Shown here one piece after another: positions 1 through 6,331 of a stretch of DNA of 7,800 nt. Position 1 is the first letter of the stretch, and each line of letters begins with the position of its first letter. Origin of the DNA: Thermoanaerobacterales bacterium. GTDB lineage: Bacteria > Actinomycetota > Acidimicrobiia > Acidimicrobiales > JACDCH01. The position numbers and the translations under genes were made by a program. The DNA is taken from assembly GCA_017577565.1 (NCBI GenBank), contig PKRH01000140.1, positions 1 through 7,800 on the forward strand, written 5' to 3'. The notes under the pieces are model-generated. The model had not been told where the DNA came from, did no database searches, and was given only the letters and a program-made list of their open reading frames with translations.

Positions 1-22
1 ACGCAGGACAGCACCAGGTTCG

Positions 23-284
23 CCGTTGCCGGGACGCGAGTCCCGGCCCTCGTTGAGCGATCGGCGACAAGGCGTCGGTGTTCGAGCGGACCTGCGCCCG
101 TTGCCGGGACGCGAGTCCCGGCCCTCGTTGAGCGGCGCCCACGCAGGGCGAGGCGTGGCTGCGGACGCTGGCCCGTTGCCGGGACGCGAGTCCCGGCCCT
201 CGTTGAGCGCCTTCGATGTCGGGCCCGGGCCAGCACGGCCAGCACCTCCGTTGCCGGGACGCGAGTCCCGGCCCTCGTTGAACG
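23..284 (+). CRISPR. CRISPR array, leader-distal end (4 repeats, 3 full spacers), runs off left edge
   Basis: Four copies of a 37-nt repeat lie at 23-59, 98-134, 173-209 and 248-284. They are separated by three unrelated 38-nt spacers (60-97, 135-172, 210-247), giving an exact 75-nt period. Bases 1-22 are probably the 3' part of a further spacer, so the array continues to the left. Each repeat begins CCGTTGCC and ends CCCTCGTTGAGCG. It contains a perfect 8-bp hairpin, GCCGGGAC/GTCCCGGC, closed by a GCGA (GNRA) tetraloop. Copies 1-3 are identical; copy 4 has G-to-A at 282. A variant final repeat and the GTTG...TTGAGC polarity both suggest plus-strand transcription from a leader left of the window. 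Exact repeat ends are uncertain by 1-2 nt, because the flanking C could be chance in such GC-rich DNA. The TTGAGC-like 3' tail recalls repeats of type I-U/I-G systems as I remember them, but with no cas genes in view the subtype is open. Confidence 0.93.
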
Positions 285-317
285 GGTGGCCTCACCGGAG
301 TTGCGGCCGCCCGCCCC

Positions 318-3300
318 TCACCGGAAGTCCCGGCTCCGCACGTGCGCCCGGATGGGCAGCGCCTGGATGCGCTCGGCGATGACGTTGGTGACGCCGTCGA
401 CCCGTTCGAGGCGGCCCCGGATCAGCAGGGCGGGGGCGGTGCGGACCACCCGGCGGTGGTGGGCCCAGCAGCCCTTGGACACGACGACGTTGATCAGCCC
501 GGTCTCGTCCTCGAGGTTGACGAACGTCGTGCCGCCGGCGGTCGCCGGGCGCTGGCGGTGGGTGACCACGCCGCCGACCACCACCCTCGACCCGTGGGGC
601 CGCTCGACCAGCTTCGCGGCCGGCACGACGCCGAGCTCGTCCAGCGTCTCCCGCAGGAACCGGGTGGGGTGGCCGTCGGGGCTGACGCCCGTGGCCCACA
701 GGTCGGCCCGGGCCTCGTCCATCGGCGCCAGCCCCGGCAGTGTCGGGGCGTCCACCCCGGTGACGATGCCGTCGAGCCGGTCGGCGCCGGTCTGGGCCAC
801 CGCCCCCGCCACCCACAGGGCCCGGCGCCGGTCGAGCCCGAAGCAGCCGAACGCCCCGGCGGTCGCCAGCGCCTCGACCTGGGCGGTGGTCAGGCCCGGC
901 ACCCGGCGCACCAGGTCCTCGGGGCTGGCGTAGGGGCCGTGGGCGTCGCGCTCGGCGACGATCCGGGCCGCCAGCTCCTCGCCGATGCCCCGCACCGACC
1001 CCAGCCCCAGCCGCACGGCCGGGCCGCCCCGCCCCCACGTCTCGGGGGGCGCGCCCTTGGGCGCCGGGCCGGGCAGCGACACGCCCGGCGGCGGGTCCGG
1101 CGGCGACGGCGGCGTGCGCCCGCCGGCGCGCACCGGGGGCAGGCCCTCGACCTCCAGCGTGGGCCCGACCCCCGACGCCGCCAGGTCGGGGGTGCGCACC
1201 TCGACGCCGTGGCGGCGGGCGTCCTGCACCAGCGTGTGGGGCGAGTAGAACCCCATCGGCTGGGCCTGCAGCAGCGCGGCGCAGAACGCCGCCGGGAAGT
1301 ACCGCTTCAGCCACGACGACGCGTACACCAGGTAGGCGAAGCTCACCGAGTGGCTCTCGGGGAACCCGTAGCTGGCGAAGGCGGCCAGCTTCTCCCAGAT
1401 GCGGTCGGCCACCTCGCCCGTGATCCCCCGCTCGGCCATGCCGTCGTAGAGCCGCCGGCGCAGGCGCTCCATGCGCTCGCGGCTGCGCTTGGCCCCCATC
1501 GCCTGGCGCAGCTCGTCGGCCTCGGCGGGCGTGAACCCGGCGCAGTCGATGGCGATCTGCATGAGCTGCTCCTGGAACAGCGGCACGCCCAGCGTCTTGG
1601 CCAGCGCCGGCTCCATCAGCGGGTGCAGGTAGGTGGGCTCCTCCTGGCCGTTGCGCCGGCGGATGTAGGGGTGCACCGACCCGCCCTGGATCGGCCCGGG
1701 CCGGATGAGCGCCACCTCGACCACCAGGTCGTAGAACTCGCGGGGCTTCAGCCGGGGCAGGGTCGCCATCTGCGCCCGGGACTCGACCTGGAACACGCCC
1801 ACCGAGTCGGCCCGGCACAGCATGTCGTAGACCTCGGGGTCCTGGGGGATGGTGGCCAGGTCGACCTCGATGCCGTGGGCGCCCCGCACCAGGTCGACGC
1901 CGTGGTGCAGCGCCTCGAGCATGCCGAGGCCCAGCAGGTCGAACTTCACCAGCCCCACGGCGGCGCAGTCGTCCTTGTCCCACTGCAGCACGGTGCGCAG
2001 CGGCACGACCGGGTCGCCCTCGGGCGCGGGGTCGTCGGCCCGGGTGCGGCCGTCCCGCAGCGACGCCGGGCCGGAGAACCGGGCCCACTCGACCGGGCAC
2101 ACCTCGACGATCGGCCGGTCGCAGATGACCATGCCGCCCGAGTGGACCCCCAGGTGCCGGGGCGCCCGCTCGACCTCGCGGGCCAGCGCCAGCACCGGCT
2201 CGGGGATGTCGTGCCCGCCGGCCGCCTCCCCCACCGTCGCCCACATGTCCACCTGCTTCGACCAGGCGTCCTGCTGGCCGGGCGAGTAGCCGAGCGCCTT
2301 GGCCATGTCCCGCACCGCCGAGCGGGCCCGGTAGGTGATGACGTTGGCGACCTGGGCGGCGTGGCGGCGGCCGTGGCGCCGGTAGACGTACTGGATGACC
2401 TCCTCCCGCCGGCCGCTCTCGATGTCGATGTCGATGTCGGGCGGGCCGTCGCGCTCGGGGGACAGGAACCGCTCGAACAGCAGGCCGAGCGCCACGGCGT
2501 CGACGTTGGTGATGCCCAGCGCGTAGCAGACCGCCGAGTTGGCGGCGCTCCCCCGCCCCTGGCAGAAGATCCCCGACCGGCGGCAGAACGCCACGATGTC
2601 CCAGACGACGAGGAAGTAGCCGGGGTAGCCCAGCGCCTCGATGACCGCCAGCTCGTGGTCGATCTGCCGCCAGGCCGCGCGGTTGCGCTCCCGCTCGCCG
2701 CCGGTCAGCCCGGCGCCGCCGCGGGGCCCGTAGCGCCGGGTGGCCCCCTCCTCCACCAGCCGGCGCAGGTAGCCCATCTCGTCGAGGCCGTCGGGGCAGG
2801 GGAACGGCGGCAGCCGGGGGGCGACCAGCTTCAGGTCGAAGGCGCAGTCCCGGCCCAGCTCGGCGGCCAGCTCGACCGCGCCGGGCCAGCGGGCGAACCG
2901 GCGGGCCTGCTCCTCGCCCGACCGCAGGTGCGCGGTCCCGCCCGCGGGCAGCCACCCGTCGAGGTCGTCGAGGCTGCGCCGGGCCCGCACCGCCGCCACC
3001 GCCGCGGCCAGCCGCCGCCGGTCGGGGGTGGCGTAGTGGACGTTGTTGGTGGCGACGATGCCCACCCCCGCCCGCACGGCGAGGGCGGCGAGGGCGTCGT
3101 TGCGGGCCGAGTCGAGCGGGTCGCCGTGGTCCCACAGCTCGACCACCACGTTGTCGGCGCCGAAGGTCTCGACCAGCCGCCCGAGCTCGCGGGCGGCGGC
3201 CGCCGGCCCCTCCTCGACCAGCGCCCGGGGGACGGCCCCCTTGCGGCACCCGGTGAGCACCACCCAGTGGCCGCCGTGGGCGGCCGACCAGTCGACGCCC

Positions 3301-3881
3301 GAGTAGTCGGGCCGGCCCTTCTCGCCCCCGGCCAGCAGGCCCTCGCTGATCGTGGCCGACAGGCGGGCGTAGCCCTCGGGGTCGCGGGCCAGCACCAGCA
3401 GGTGCTCGCCGGCGGGGTCGGCTTCGCCGTTCTGGGGGCGGGGCACGCCGAGGGACAGCTCGGCGCCGAAGACCGTGGGCAGCCCCACCGCCCGGGCGGC
3501 CTCGGCGAACCGCACCACCCCGTGGAAGCCGTCGTGGTCGGTGAGGGCCAGGGCCTCGAGGCCGAGGCGGGCGGCCTCCTCGGCCAGCTCCTCGGGGTGG
3601 CTGGCCCCGTCGAGGAAGCTGAAGTTCGAGTGGCAGTGGAGCTCGGCGTAGGGGGTGGTCGCCGGGCGGCGCCGGAGCCCGGGCGGCGGTTCGTACGGGG
3701 GTCGCCGGTACGACCAGGCCGGGCTGTCGCCCCCGTCCGCCCCCTCGGGCACGTCGTCGGGCCGGGGCCGGCGGCGGGTGCCCCCCTGCGTCCACCAGCG
3801 GCGGGGGTCGTCCGCCGGCCGGCGGCCGGACAGCGCCCGCTCCAGCTCCCGCCAGGGGACGTCGGGGTTGTTGAAGCCCAC
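318..3881 (-). CDS. dnaE2: Error-prone DNA polymerase III alpha subunit DnaE2 (ImuC)
   Basis: This is a C-family DNA polymerase of 1187 aa that performs SOS-induced translesion synthesis with ImuA' and ImuB. Visible domains in order: a PHP domain (about 77-285) with HCHS at 82-85, TDHD at 114-117, E141, C212 and NNVH at 279-282; the polymerase core, with GRGSAA at 442-447, catalytic aspartates D484 and D486 in PDIDIDIE and D648 in KFDLLGLG; the HLGVHSGG loop (576-583); LIRPGPIQG (725-733); LFQEQ (768-772); a helix-hairpin-helix region (about 958-1010, GLGSVRGIGEEL); and a C-terminal OB fold (about 1098-1175). The GTG start at 3881 is chosen because MGFNNPDVPW matches the conserved DnaE2 N-terminus, and it lies 7 nt after a -10 element. 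The protein is longer than the roughly 1080 aa I recall for mycobacterial DnaE2, partly through a Pro/Gly/Arg-rich insert at about 916-955. The stop (TGA, 318-320) lies 33 bp from a convergent CRISPR array. LexA control is indicated by an SOS box in the promoter. The reading frame is intact and the identification is secure. Confidence 0.96.
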   Translation of the reverse strand: MGFNNPDVPWRELERALSGRRPADDPRRWWTQGGTRRRPRPDDVPEGADGGDSPAWSYRRPPYEPPPGLRRRPATTPYAELHCHSNFSFLDGASHPEELAEEAARLGLEALALTDHDGFHGVVRFAEAARAVGLPTVFGAELSLGVPRPQNGEADPAGEHLLVLARDPEGYARLSATISEGLLAGGEKGRPDYSGVDWSAAHGGHWVVLTGCRKGAVPRALVEEGPAAAARELGRLVETFGADNVVVELWDHGDPLDSARNDALAALAVRAGVGIVATNNVHYATPDRRRLAAAVAAVRARRSLDDLDGWLPAGGTAHLRSGEEQARRFARWPGAVELAAELGRDCAFDLKLVAPRLPPFPCPDGLDEMGYLRRLVEEGATRRYGPRGGAGLTGGERERNRAAWRQIDHELAVIEALGYPGYFLVVWDIVAFCRRSGIFCQGRGSAANSAVCYALGITNVDAVALGLLFERFLSPERDGPPDIDIDIESGRREEVIQYVYRRHGRRHAAQVANVITYRARSAVRDMAKALGYSPGQQDAWSKQVDMWATVGEAAGGHDIPEPVLALAREVERAPRHLGVHSGGMVICDRPIVEVCPVEWARFSGPASLRDGRTRADDPAPEGDPVVPLRTVLQWDKDDCAAVGLVKFDLLGLGMLEALHHGVDLVRGAHGIEVDLATIPQDPEVYDMLCRADSVGVFQVESRAQMATLPRLKPREFYDLVVEVALIRPGPIQGGSVHPYIRRRNGQEEPTYLHPLMEPALAKTLGVPLFQEQLMQIAIDCAGFTPAEADELRQAMGAKRSRERMERLRRRLYDGMAERGITGEVADRIWEKLAAFASYGFPESHSVSFAYLVYASSWLKRYFPAAFCAALLQAQPMGFYSPHTLVQDARRHGVEVRTPDLAASGVGPTLEVEGLPPVRAGGRTPPSPPDPPPGVSLPGPAPKGAPPETWGRGGPAVRLGLGSVRGIGEELAARIVAERDAHGPYASPEDLVRRVPGLTTAQVEALATAGAFGCFGLDRRRALWVAGAVAQTGADRLDGIVTGVDAPTLPGLAPMDEARADLWATGVSPDGHPTRFLRETLDELGVVPAAKLVERPHGSRVVVGGVVTHRQRPATAGGTTFVNLEDETGLINVVVSKGCWAHHRRVVRTAPALLIRGRLERVDGVTNVIAERIQALPIRAHVRSRDFR

Positions 3882-3888
3882 GCCCCCG

Positions 3889-3918
3889 AGTCTACGAACA
3901 CATGTTCGTGTTCGTCAC
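3889..3918 (-). promoter_or_regulatory. Predicted dnaE2 promoter (leaderless)
   Basis: Read on the minus strand, GTGACG (3918-3913) as -35 and TAGACT (3894-3889) as -10 are separated by 18 bp. TAGACT fits the actinobacterial TANNNT pattern. The dnaE2 GTG begins 7 nt after the -10, where the transcription start would fall, so the mRNA may begin at or within a base or two of the start codon. There is only a C/G-rich stretch and no clear Shine-Dalgarno. The -35 match is moderate; support comes mainly from its fit with the SOS box and the start codon. Confidence 0.6.
3894..3909 (-). promoter_or_regulatory. LexA operator (SOS box) of dnaE2
   Basis: The sequence ACGAACACATGTTCGT has perfect 6-bp arms (ACGAAC/GTTCGT) around ACAT. 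It fits the Gram-positive/actinobacterial LexA consensus CGAAC-RNRY-GTTCG at every position. It starts 12 nt upstream of the dnaE2 GTG and fills the region between the predicted -35 and -10 hexamers, so bound LexA would block RNA polymerase. dnaE2 is a known SOS gene in mycobacteria, and this site says the same holds here. It is the only GAAC-N4-GTTC match I found in the window. Confidence 0.9.
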
Positions 3919-3946
3919 CCCCGGCGGCGGCGCCCCACCCTCGGCG

Positions 3947-4585
3947 TCAGACGGCGACCTCGCCCGGCGGGGCCTCCCCCTCGCGCTCCCCCGGCTCGCC
4001 GTCGGCCTCCGGGCCGTCCGGCCGCCGCGCCTCCCCGGCGGCGAGGCGGGCGTCGATGGCGTCGACCGCGGCCCGCTCGCCCCGGTAGTAGCCCAGGCCC
4101 CACTCGGCGACCATGGCGACGTTGCGCCACATCTCCTCGTCGCCCAGGCCGGCCCGCACGGCCCCGAGCTGCTCGAGCATCTCGTCGCACCACCGGCGGT
4201 GGGCCTCGACCGCGGCCCGCAGGTCGTCGGGGTCGAGCAGGTGCCCGAAGAACACCCGCAGCGCCACCGGGTGCCGCAGCAGCGGCGGCTCGGGAGGCGC
4301 CGACAGCCAGGCCCGCACCGCCCGCCGGCCGGCGGGGGTCAGCCGGTAGACCTTGGTGGCCCGCGAGCCCTCGCGCACGACCGGCCGCTGCTCGACCAGC
4401 CCGGCGGCCGCCAGGCGCTCGACCTCCCGGTAGACCTGGCTCATCGCCGGGGCCGACCAGAAGAACCGCAGGTTGTCGGCCCAGCGCTTCAGCTCGTAGG
4501 CCGACAGCTCGCGCCCGAAGGACAGCAGCCCGAGCAGCGTGTACCCCGTGGGCGTCGGCTCGGGCGGCGGGTCGGCGGCGGTCAC
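3947..4585 (-). CDS. PadR-family transcriptional regulator
   Basis: This 212-aa winged-helix regulator has the PadR layout. The N-terminal domain (about 14-90) includes GYTLLGLLS at the first helix, SAYELK (28-33) and the recognition segment around SQVYREVERLAAAGLVE (49-65), followed by a basic wing and YRLTPAGRRAVRAWL. The C-terminal half (about 95-185) is the helical Vir_act_alpha_C-type dimerisation domain, with a conserved-looking WCDEML stretch and EWGLGYYRGE. The last 30 residues are an acidic, Pro/Gly-rich tail. PadR proteins usually repress their own gene and a neighbouring transporter or enzyme gene. Here the gene is divergent from pyk (177 bp apart) and 65 bp upstream of dnaE2 on the same strand; neither neighbour is a typical PadR target, so the ligand and regulon are unknown. 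GTG at 4585 is preferred over GTG at 4591 because it sits better behind a TAGGCT -10 element; the two differ by two residues. Confidence 0.88.
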   Translation of the reverse strand: MTAADPPPEPTPTGYTLLGLLSFGRELSAYELKRWADNLRFFWSAPAMSQVYREVERLAAAGLVEQRPVVREGSRATKVYRLTPAGRRAVRAWLSAPPEPPLLRHPVALRVFFGHLLDPDDLRAAVEAHRRWCDEMLEQLGAVRAGLGDEEMWRNVAMVAEWGLGYYRGERAAVDAIDARLAAGEARRPDGPEADGEPGEREGEAPPGEVAV

Positions 4586-4593
4586 GACCACCG

Positions 4594-4616
4594 AGCCTAT
4601 GTTCCCCCTGGGAACA
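4594..4616 (-). promoter_or_regulatory. Candidate padR promoter -10 and operator palindrome
   Basis: A perfect inverted repeat with 7-bp arms, TGTTCCC-CCT-GGGAACA, lies at 4600-4616. On the minus strand it directly abuts TAGGCT (4599-4594), a TANNNT-type -10, which ends 8 nt before the padR GTG at 4585. An autoregulatory PadR would be well placed here to block its own promoter. The site starts ATGTT, resembling one half of the ATGT-N8-ACAT PadR consensus, but the other half is ACAA, so the match is partial. No convincing -35 is seen. It could equally serve another regulator or act on the divergent pyk. Confidence 0.5.
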
Positions 4617-4748
4617 ACGGCGACCGGGCGACGCCGGGCGGGCGAAACGTCCTGTGGATCTCGCGTCACGCCGGTACCGTGGGACGGGTCCAAGCTGGGC
4701 AACGAGAGGTGATCGGTCGCCCCCCGACGACCACCGGAGTGACAGGAC

Positions 4749-4756
4749 AGGAAGGA
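4749..4756 (+). promoter_or_regulatory. Ribosome binding site of pyk (decides start)
   Basis: AGGAAGGA ends 6 nt before the GTG at 4763. It lies inside the extension that would be made from the in-frame GTG at 4739, so it favours the downstream start. Confidence 0.7.
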
Positions 4757-4762
4757 CGGACC

Positions 4763-6202
4763 GTGCGCCGGACGAAGATCGTGGCGTCCATCGGGCCGGC
4801 ATCGTGGAGCGAGCCGGCACTCCGCAAGCTCATCGCCGCCGGCGCCGACGTACTCCGGATCAACCTCTCGCACGGCGAGCCCGAGGCCCAGCTCGCCCTG
4901 GTCGACCGCATCCGGCGGGTCAGCGCCGAGGAGCACCGCGAGGTCGGCGTGCTCGTCGACCTGCCCGGCCCCAAGCTGCGCATGGCCGCCTTCCCCGACG
5001 CCGGCGTCGAGCTGGTCGCCGGGCACGAGGTCGAGCTGCGCTGCGGGGCCGAGACCAGCGACGCCGACGTCATCGGCGTCGACCTCGAGGAGCTCGACCT
5101 CACCGCCGGCGACCGGGTCATCGGCGGTGACGGTGCCGTCGTGCTCGAGGTCGTGGGCGGCGACGGCGAGCGCTCGTGGGGCACCTCGGCCCGGGCCGTC
5201 GTGCGGCGGGGCGGCCGCCTGCAGGGCCGGCCGGGCATCCACCTGCCCGACGGCGCCGGCGGGGTGGCCGGGCCCACGCCCCGCGACCTGGCGCTGGCCC
5301 AGCAGGCCCACGAGGCCGGCGCCGACGCGGTGGCCGCCTCGTTCGTGCAGCACGCCAGCGACGTCCAGCGGCTGCTCGACACGCTCGGCGACGACCGGCC
5401 CCAGGTCATCGCCAAGATCGAGACCGCCTCGGCGGTCGAGGAGGCCGACGAGATCCTGGCCGTCGCCGACGCGGTCATGGTGGCCCGCGGCGACCTCGGC
5501 ATCCGGCTGCCGCTCGAGGACGTGCCCCACGTCCAGAAGCGCCTGGTGCGGGCGGCCATCACCGCCGGCCGGCCGGTCATCACCGCCACGCAGATGCTGG
5601 AGTCGATGGTCACCGCCGCCTACCCCACCCGGGCCGAGGTGTCCGACGTGGCCAACGCGGTCTTCGACGGCACCGACGCGGTGATGCTGTCGGCCGAGAC
5701 CGCGGTCGGCGCCGACCCGGCCGAGGCGGTGGCGGTCATGGCCTCGGTCGTGACCCGGGCCGAGCGGGAGGCCGACTACATGCAGTGGGGCGCCAAGCTC
5801 GGCAAGCTGCGCCGCTCCCGCCCGCTGCCGACGACGGCCCGCATCACCGACGCCACCTGCGAGGGCGCCTGGCGGGCGGCCACCAACGTCGGGGCGGCGG
5901 CCATCGTGTGCTGCACGCCCGACGGCGACATCGCCCGGGCCATCGCCCGGTTCCGGCCCACGGTGCCGGTCCTGGCGGTGACCCCCTCCGAGCGCACGGT
6001 GCGGGCGCTGTCGCTGGCCTGGGGCGTCACCGCGGTGAAGGGCCCCGACTGGGCGACCACCGACGAGATGGTCTGGTTCGGCACCGAGGAGGCCGTGAAC
6101 GCCGGCGTGGCCCGCCCCGGCGACGTCATCGTCGTCGTCGGCGGCTACCCCGGCGACCCCGAGCCGGCCGCCGACATGCTGCGGGTCGTCCGGCTGCGCT
6201 GA
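4763..6202 (+). CDS. pyk: Pyruvate kinase
   Basis: This 479-aa enzyme converts phosphoenolpyruvate and ADP to pyruvate and ATP, the last step of glycolysis, in the cytosol. Length is normal for bacterial pyruvate kinases. Seen in order: the N-terminal TKIVASIGPAS (4-14); RINLSHG with R32, N34, S36 and H37; VDLPGPKLR (65-73); a B domain (about 75-165); AASFVQ (191-196); the catalytic lysine in AKIETA (K218, metal ligand E220); VARGDLG (240-246, D244); ATQMLESM (275-282, T276); PTRAEVSDVANAV (288-300); MLSAETAVG; and a C-terminal allosteric-type domain (about 345-479) ending in the typical RPGDVIVVVGG stretch. Position K71, equivalent to residue 117 of the muscle enzyme, is Lys, which usually marks K+-independent enzymes. 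The linker after the B domain (HLPDGAGGVAGPTPRD) is divergent from the usual NLPG...LTEKD form. The start is set by the Shine-Dalgarno and the family N-terminus. It stands alone between divergent padR and the downstream marR genes (129 bp gap). Confidence 0.95.
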   Translation: MRRTKIVASIGPASWSEPALRKLIAAGADVLRINLSHGEPEAQLALVDRIRRVSAEEHREVGVLVDLPGPKLRMAAFPDAGVELVAGHEVELRCGAETSDADVIGVDLEELDLTAGDRVIGGDGAVVLEVVGGDGERSWGTSARAVVRRGGRLQGRPGIHLPDGAGGVAGPTPRDLALAQQAHEAGADAVAASFVQHASDVQRLLDTLGDDRPQVIAKIETASAVEEADEILAVADAVMVARGDLGIRLPLEDVPHVQKRLVRAAITAGRPVITATQMLESMVTAAYPTRAEVSDVANAVFDGTDAVMLSAETAVGADPAEAVAVMASVVTRAEREADYMQWGAKLGKLRRSRPLPTTARITDATCEGAWRAATNVGAAAIVCCTPDGDIARAIARFRPTVPVLAVTPSERTVRALSLAWGVTAVKGPDWATTDEMVWFGTEEAVNAGVARPGDVIVVVGGYPGDPEPAADMLRVVRLR

Positions 6203-6220
6203 GCCGGGACCGGGCAGGCC

Positions 6221-6264
6221 GGGCGGGGCCGGCGCACCGGACCGGCCGCCGTCCGGGCCCGCCC
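6221..6264 (+). terminator. GC-rich nested hairpin after pyk, possible terminator
   Basis: An inner stem GGCCGG/CCGGCC (6227-6232 with 6242-6247, 9-nt loop) lies inside an outer complementary pair GGGCGGG/CCCGCCC (6221-6227 with 6258-6264, sharing base 6227). It lies 19 nt after the pyk stop and before the marR promoter. There is no U-tract, and inverted repeats arise easily in such GC-rich sequence, so this is only a suggestion. Confidence 0.25.
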
Positions 6265-6288
6265 GCCGCGGGCTCCGGCGCGCCCGGA

Positions 6289-6327
6289 AAACAGTAGCCA
6301 TGGACATAGTTGCCATGTACAGTGTTT
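6289..6327 (+). promoter_or_regulatory. AT-rich promoter with overlapping dyad operator of the first marR gene
   Basis: This stretch stands out as AT-rich in very GC-rich surroundings. TAGCCA (6295-6300) and TACAGT (6318-6323) are plausible -35 and -10 hexamers with 17-bp spacing, putting the start of transcription at about 6330, next to the GTG at 6332. Two inverted pairs share one axis at 6308: CATGG (6299-6303) with CCATG (6313-6317), and AAACA (6289-6293) with TGTTT (6323-6327). The same bases also read as a 15-bp tandem repeat, GCCATGGACA (6297-6306) and GCCATGTACA (6312-6321). Binding of the encoded MarR protein would cover both promoter elements, so autorepression is the likeliest reading. 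Confidence 0.6.
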
Positions 6328-6331
6328 GGCC

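Noticed and set aside
290..325. 10-bp direct repeat CCTCACCGGA at 290-299 and 316-325 spanning the CRISPR-dnaE2 gap and the dnaE2 stop codon
   Set aside because: It is short and GC-rich, with no element between the copies. It could be a small duplication or chance, with nothing to support an attachment or target site.
26..382. Open reading frame through the CRISPR array encoding a repeated LPGRESRPSLS peptide with a 25-residue period
   Set aside because: The 75-nt period is divisible by three, so the frame is kept by arithmetic. Repeats are identical at the base level including third positions while spacers are unrelated, which fits CRISPR and not a repeat protein.
292..3795. Long open frames overlapping dnaE2 on both strands (for example 342-4088 on the plus strand)
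   Set aside because: They are Arg/Pro/Gly/Ala-rich translations caused by the scarcity of stop codons in GC-rich DNA; no domain is recognisable and they overlap a clear dnaE2.
4653..4680. Possible pyk promoter TGTGGA (4653-4658) and TACCGT (4675-4680), 16 bp apart
   Set aside because: TACCGT fits TANNNT, but the -35 matches the consensus at only two of six positions, so it is not distinguishable from background.
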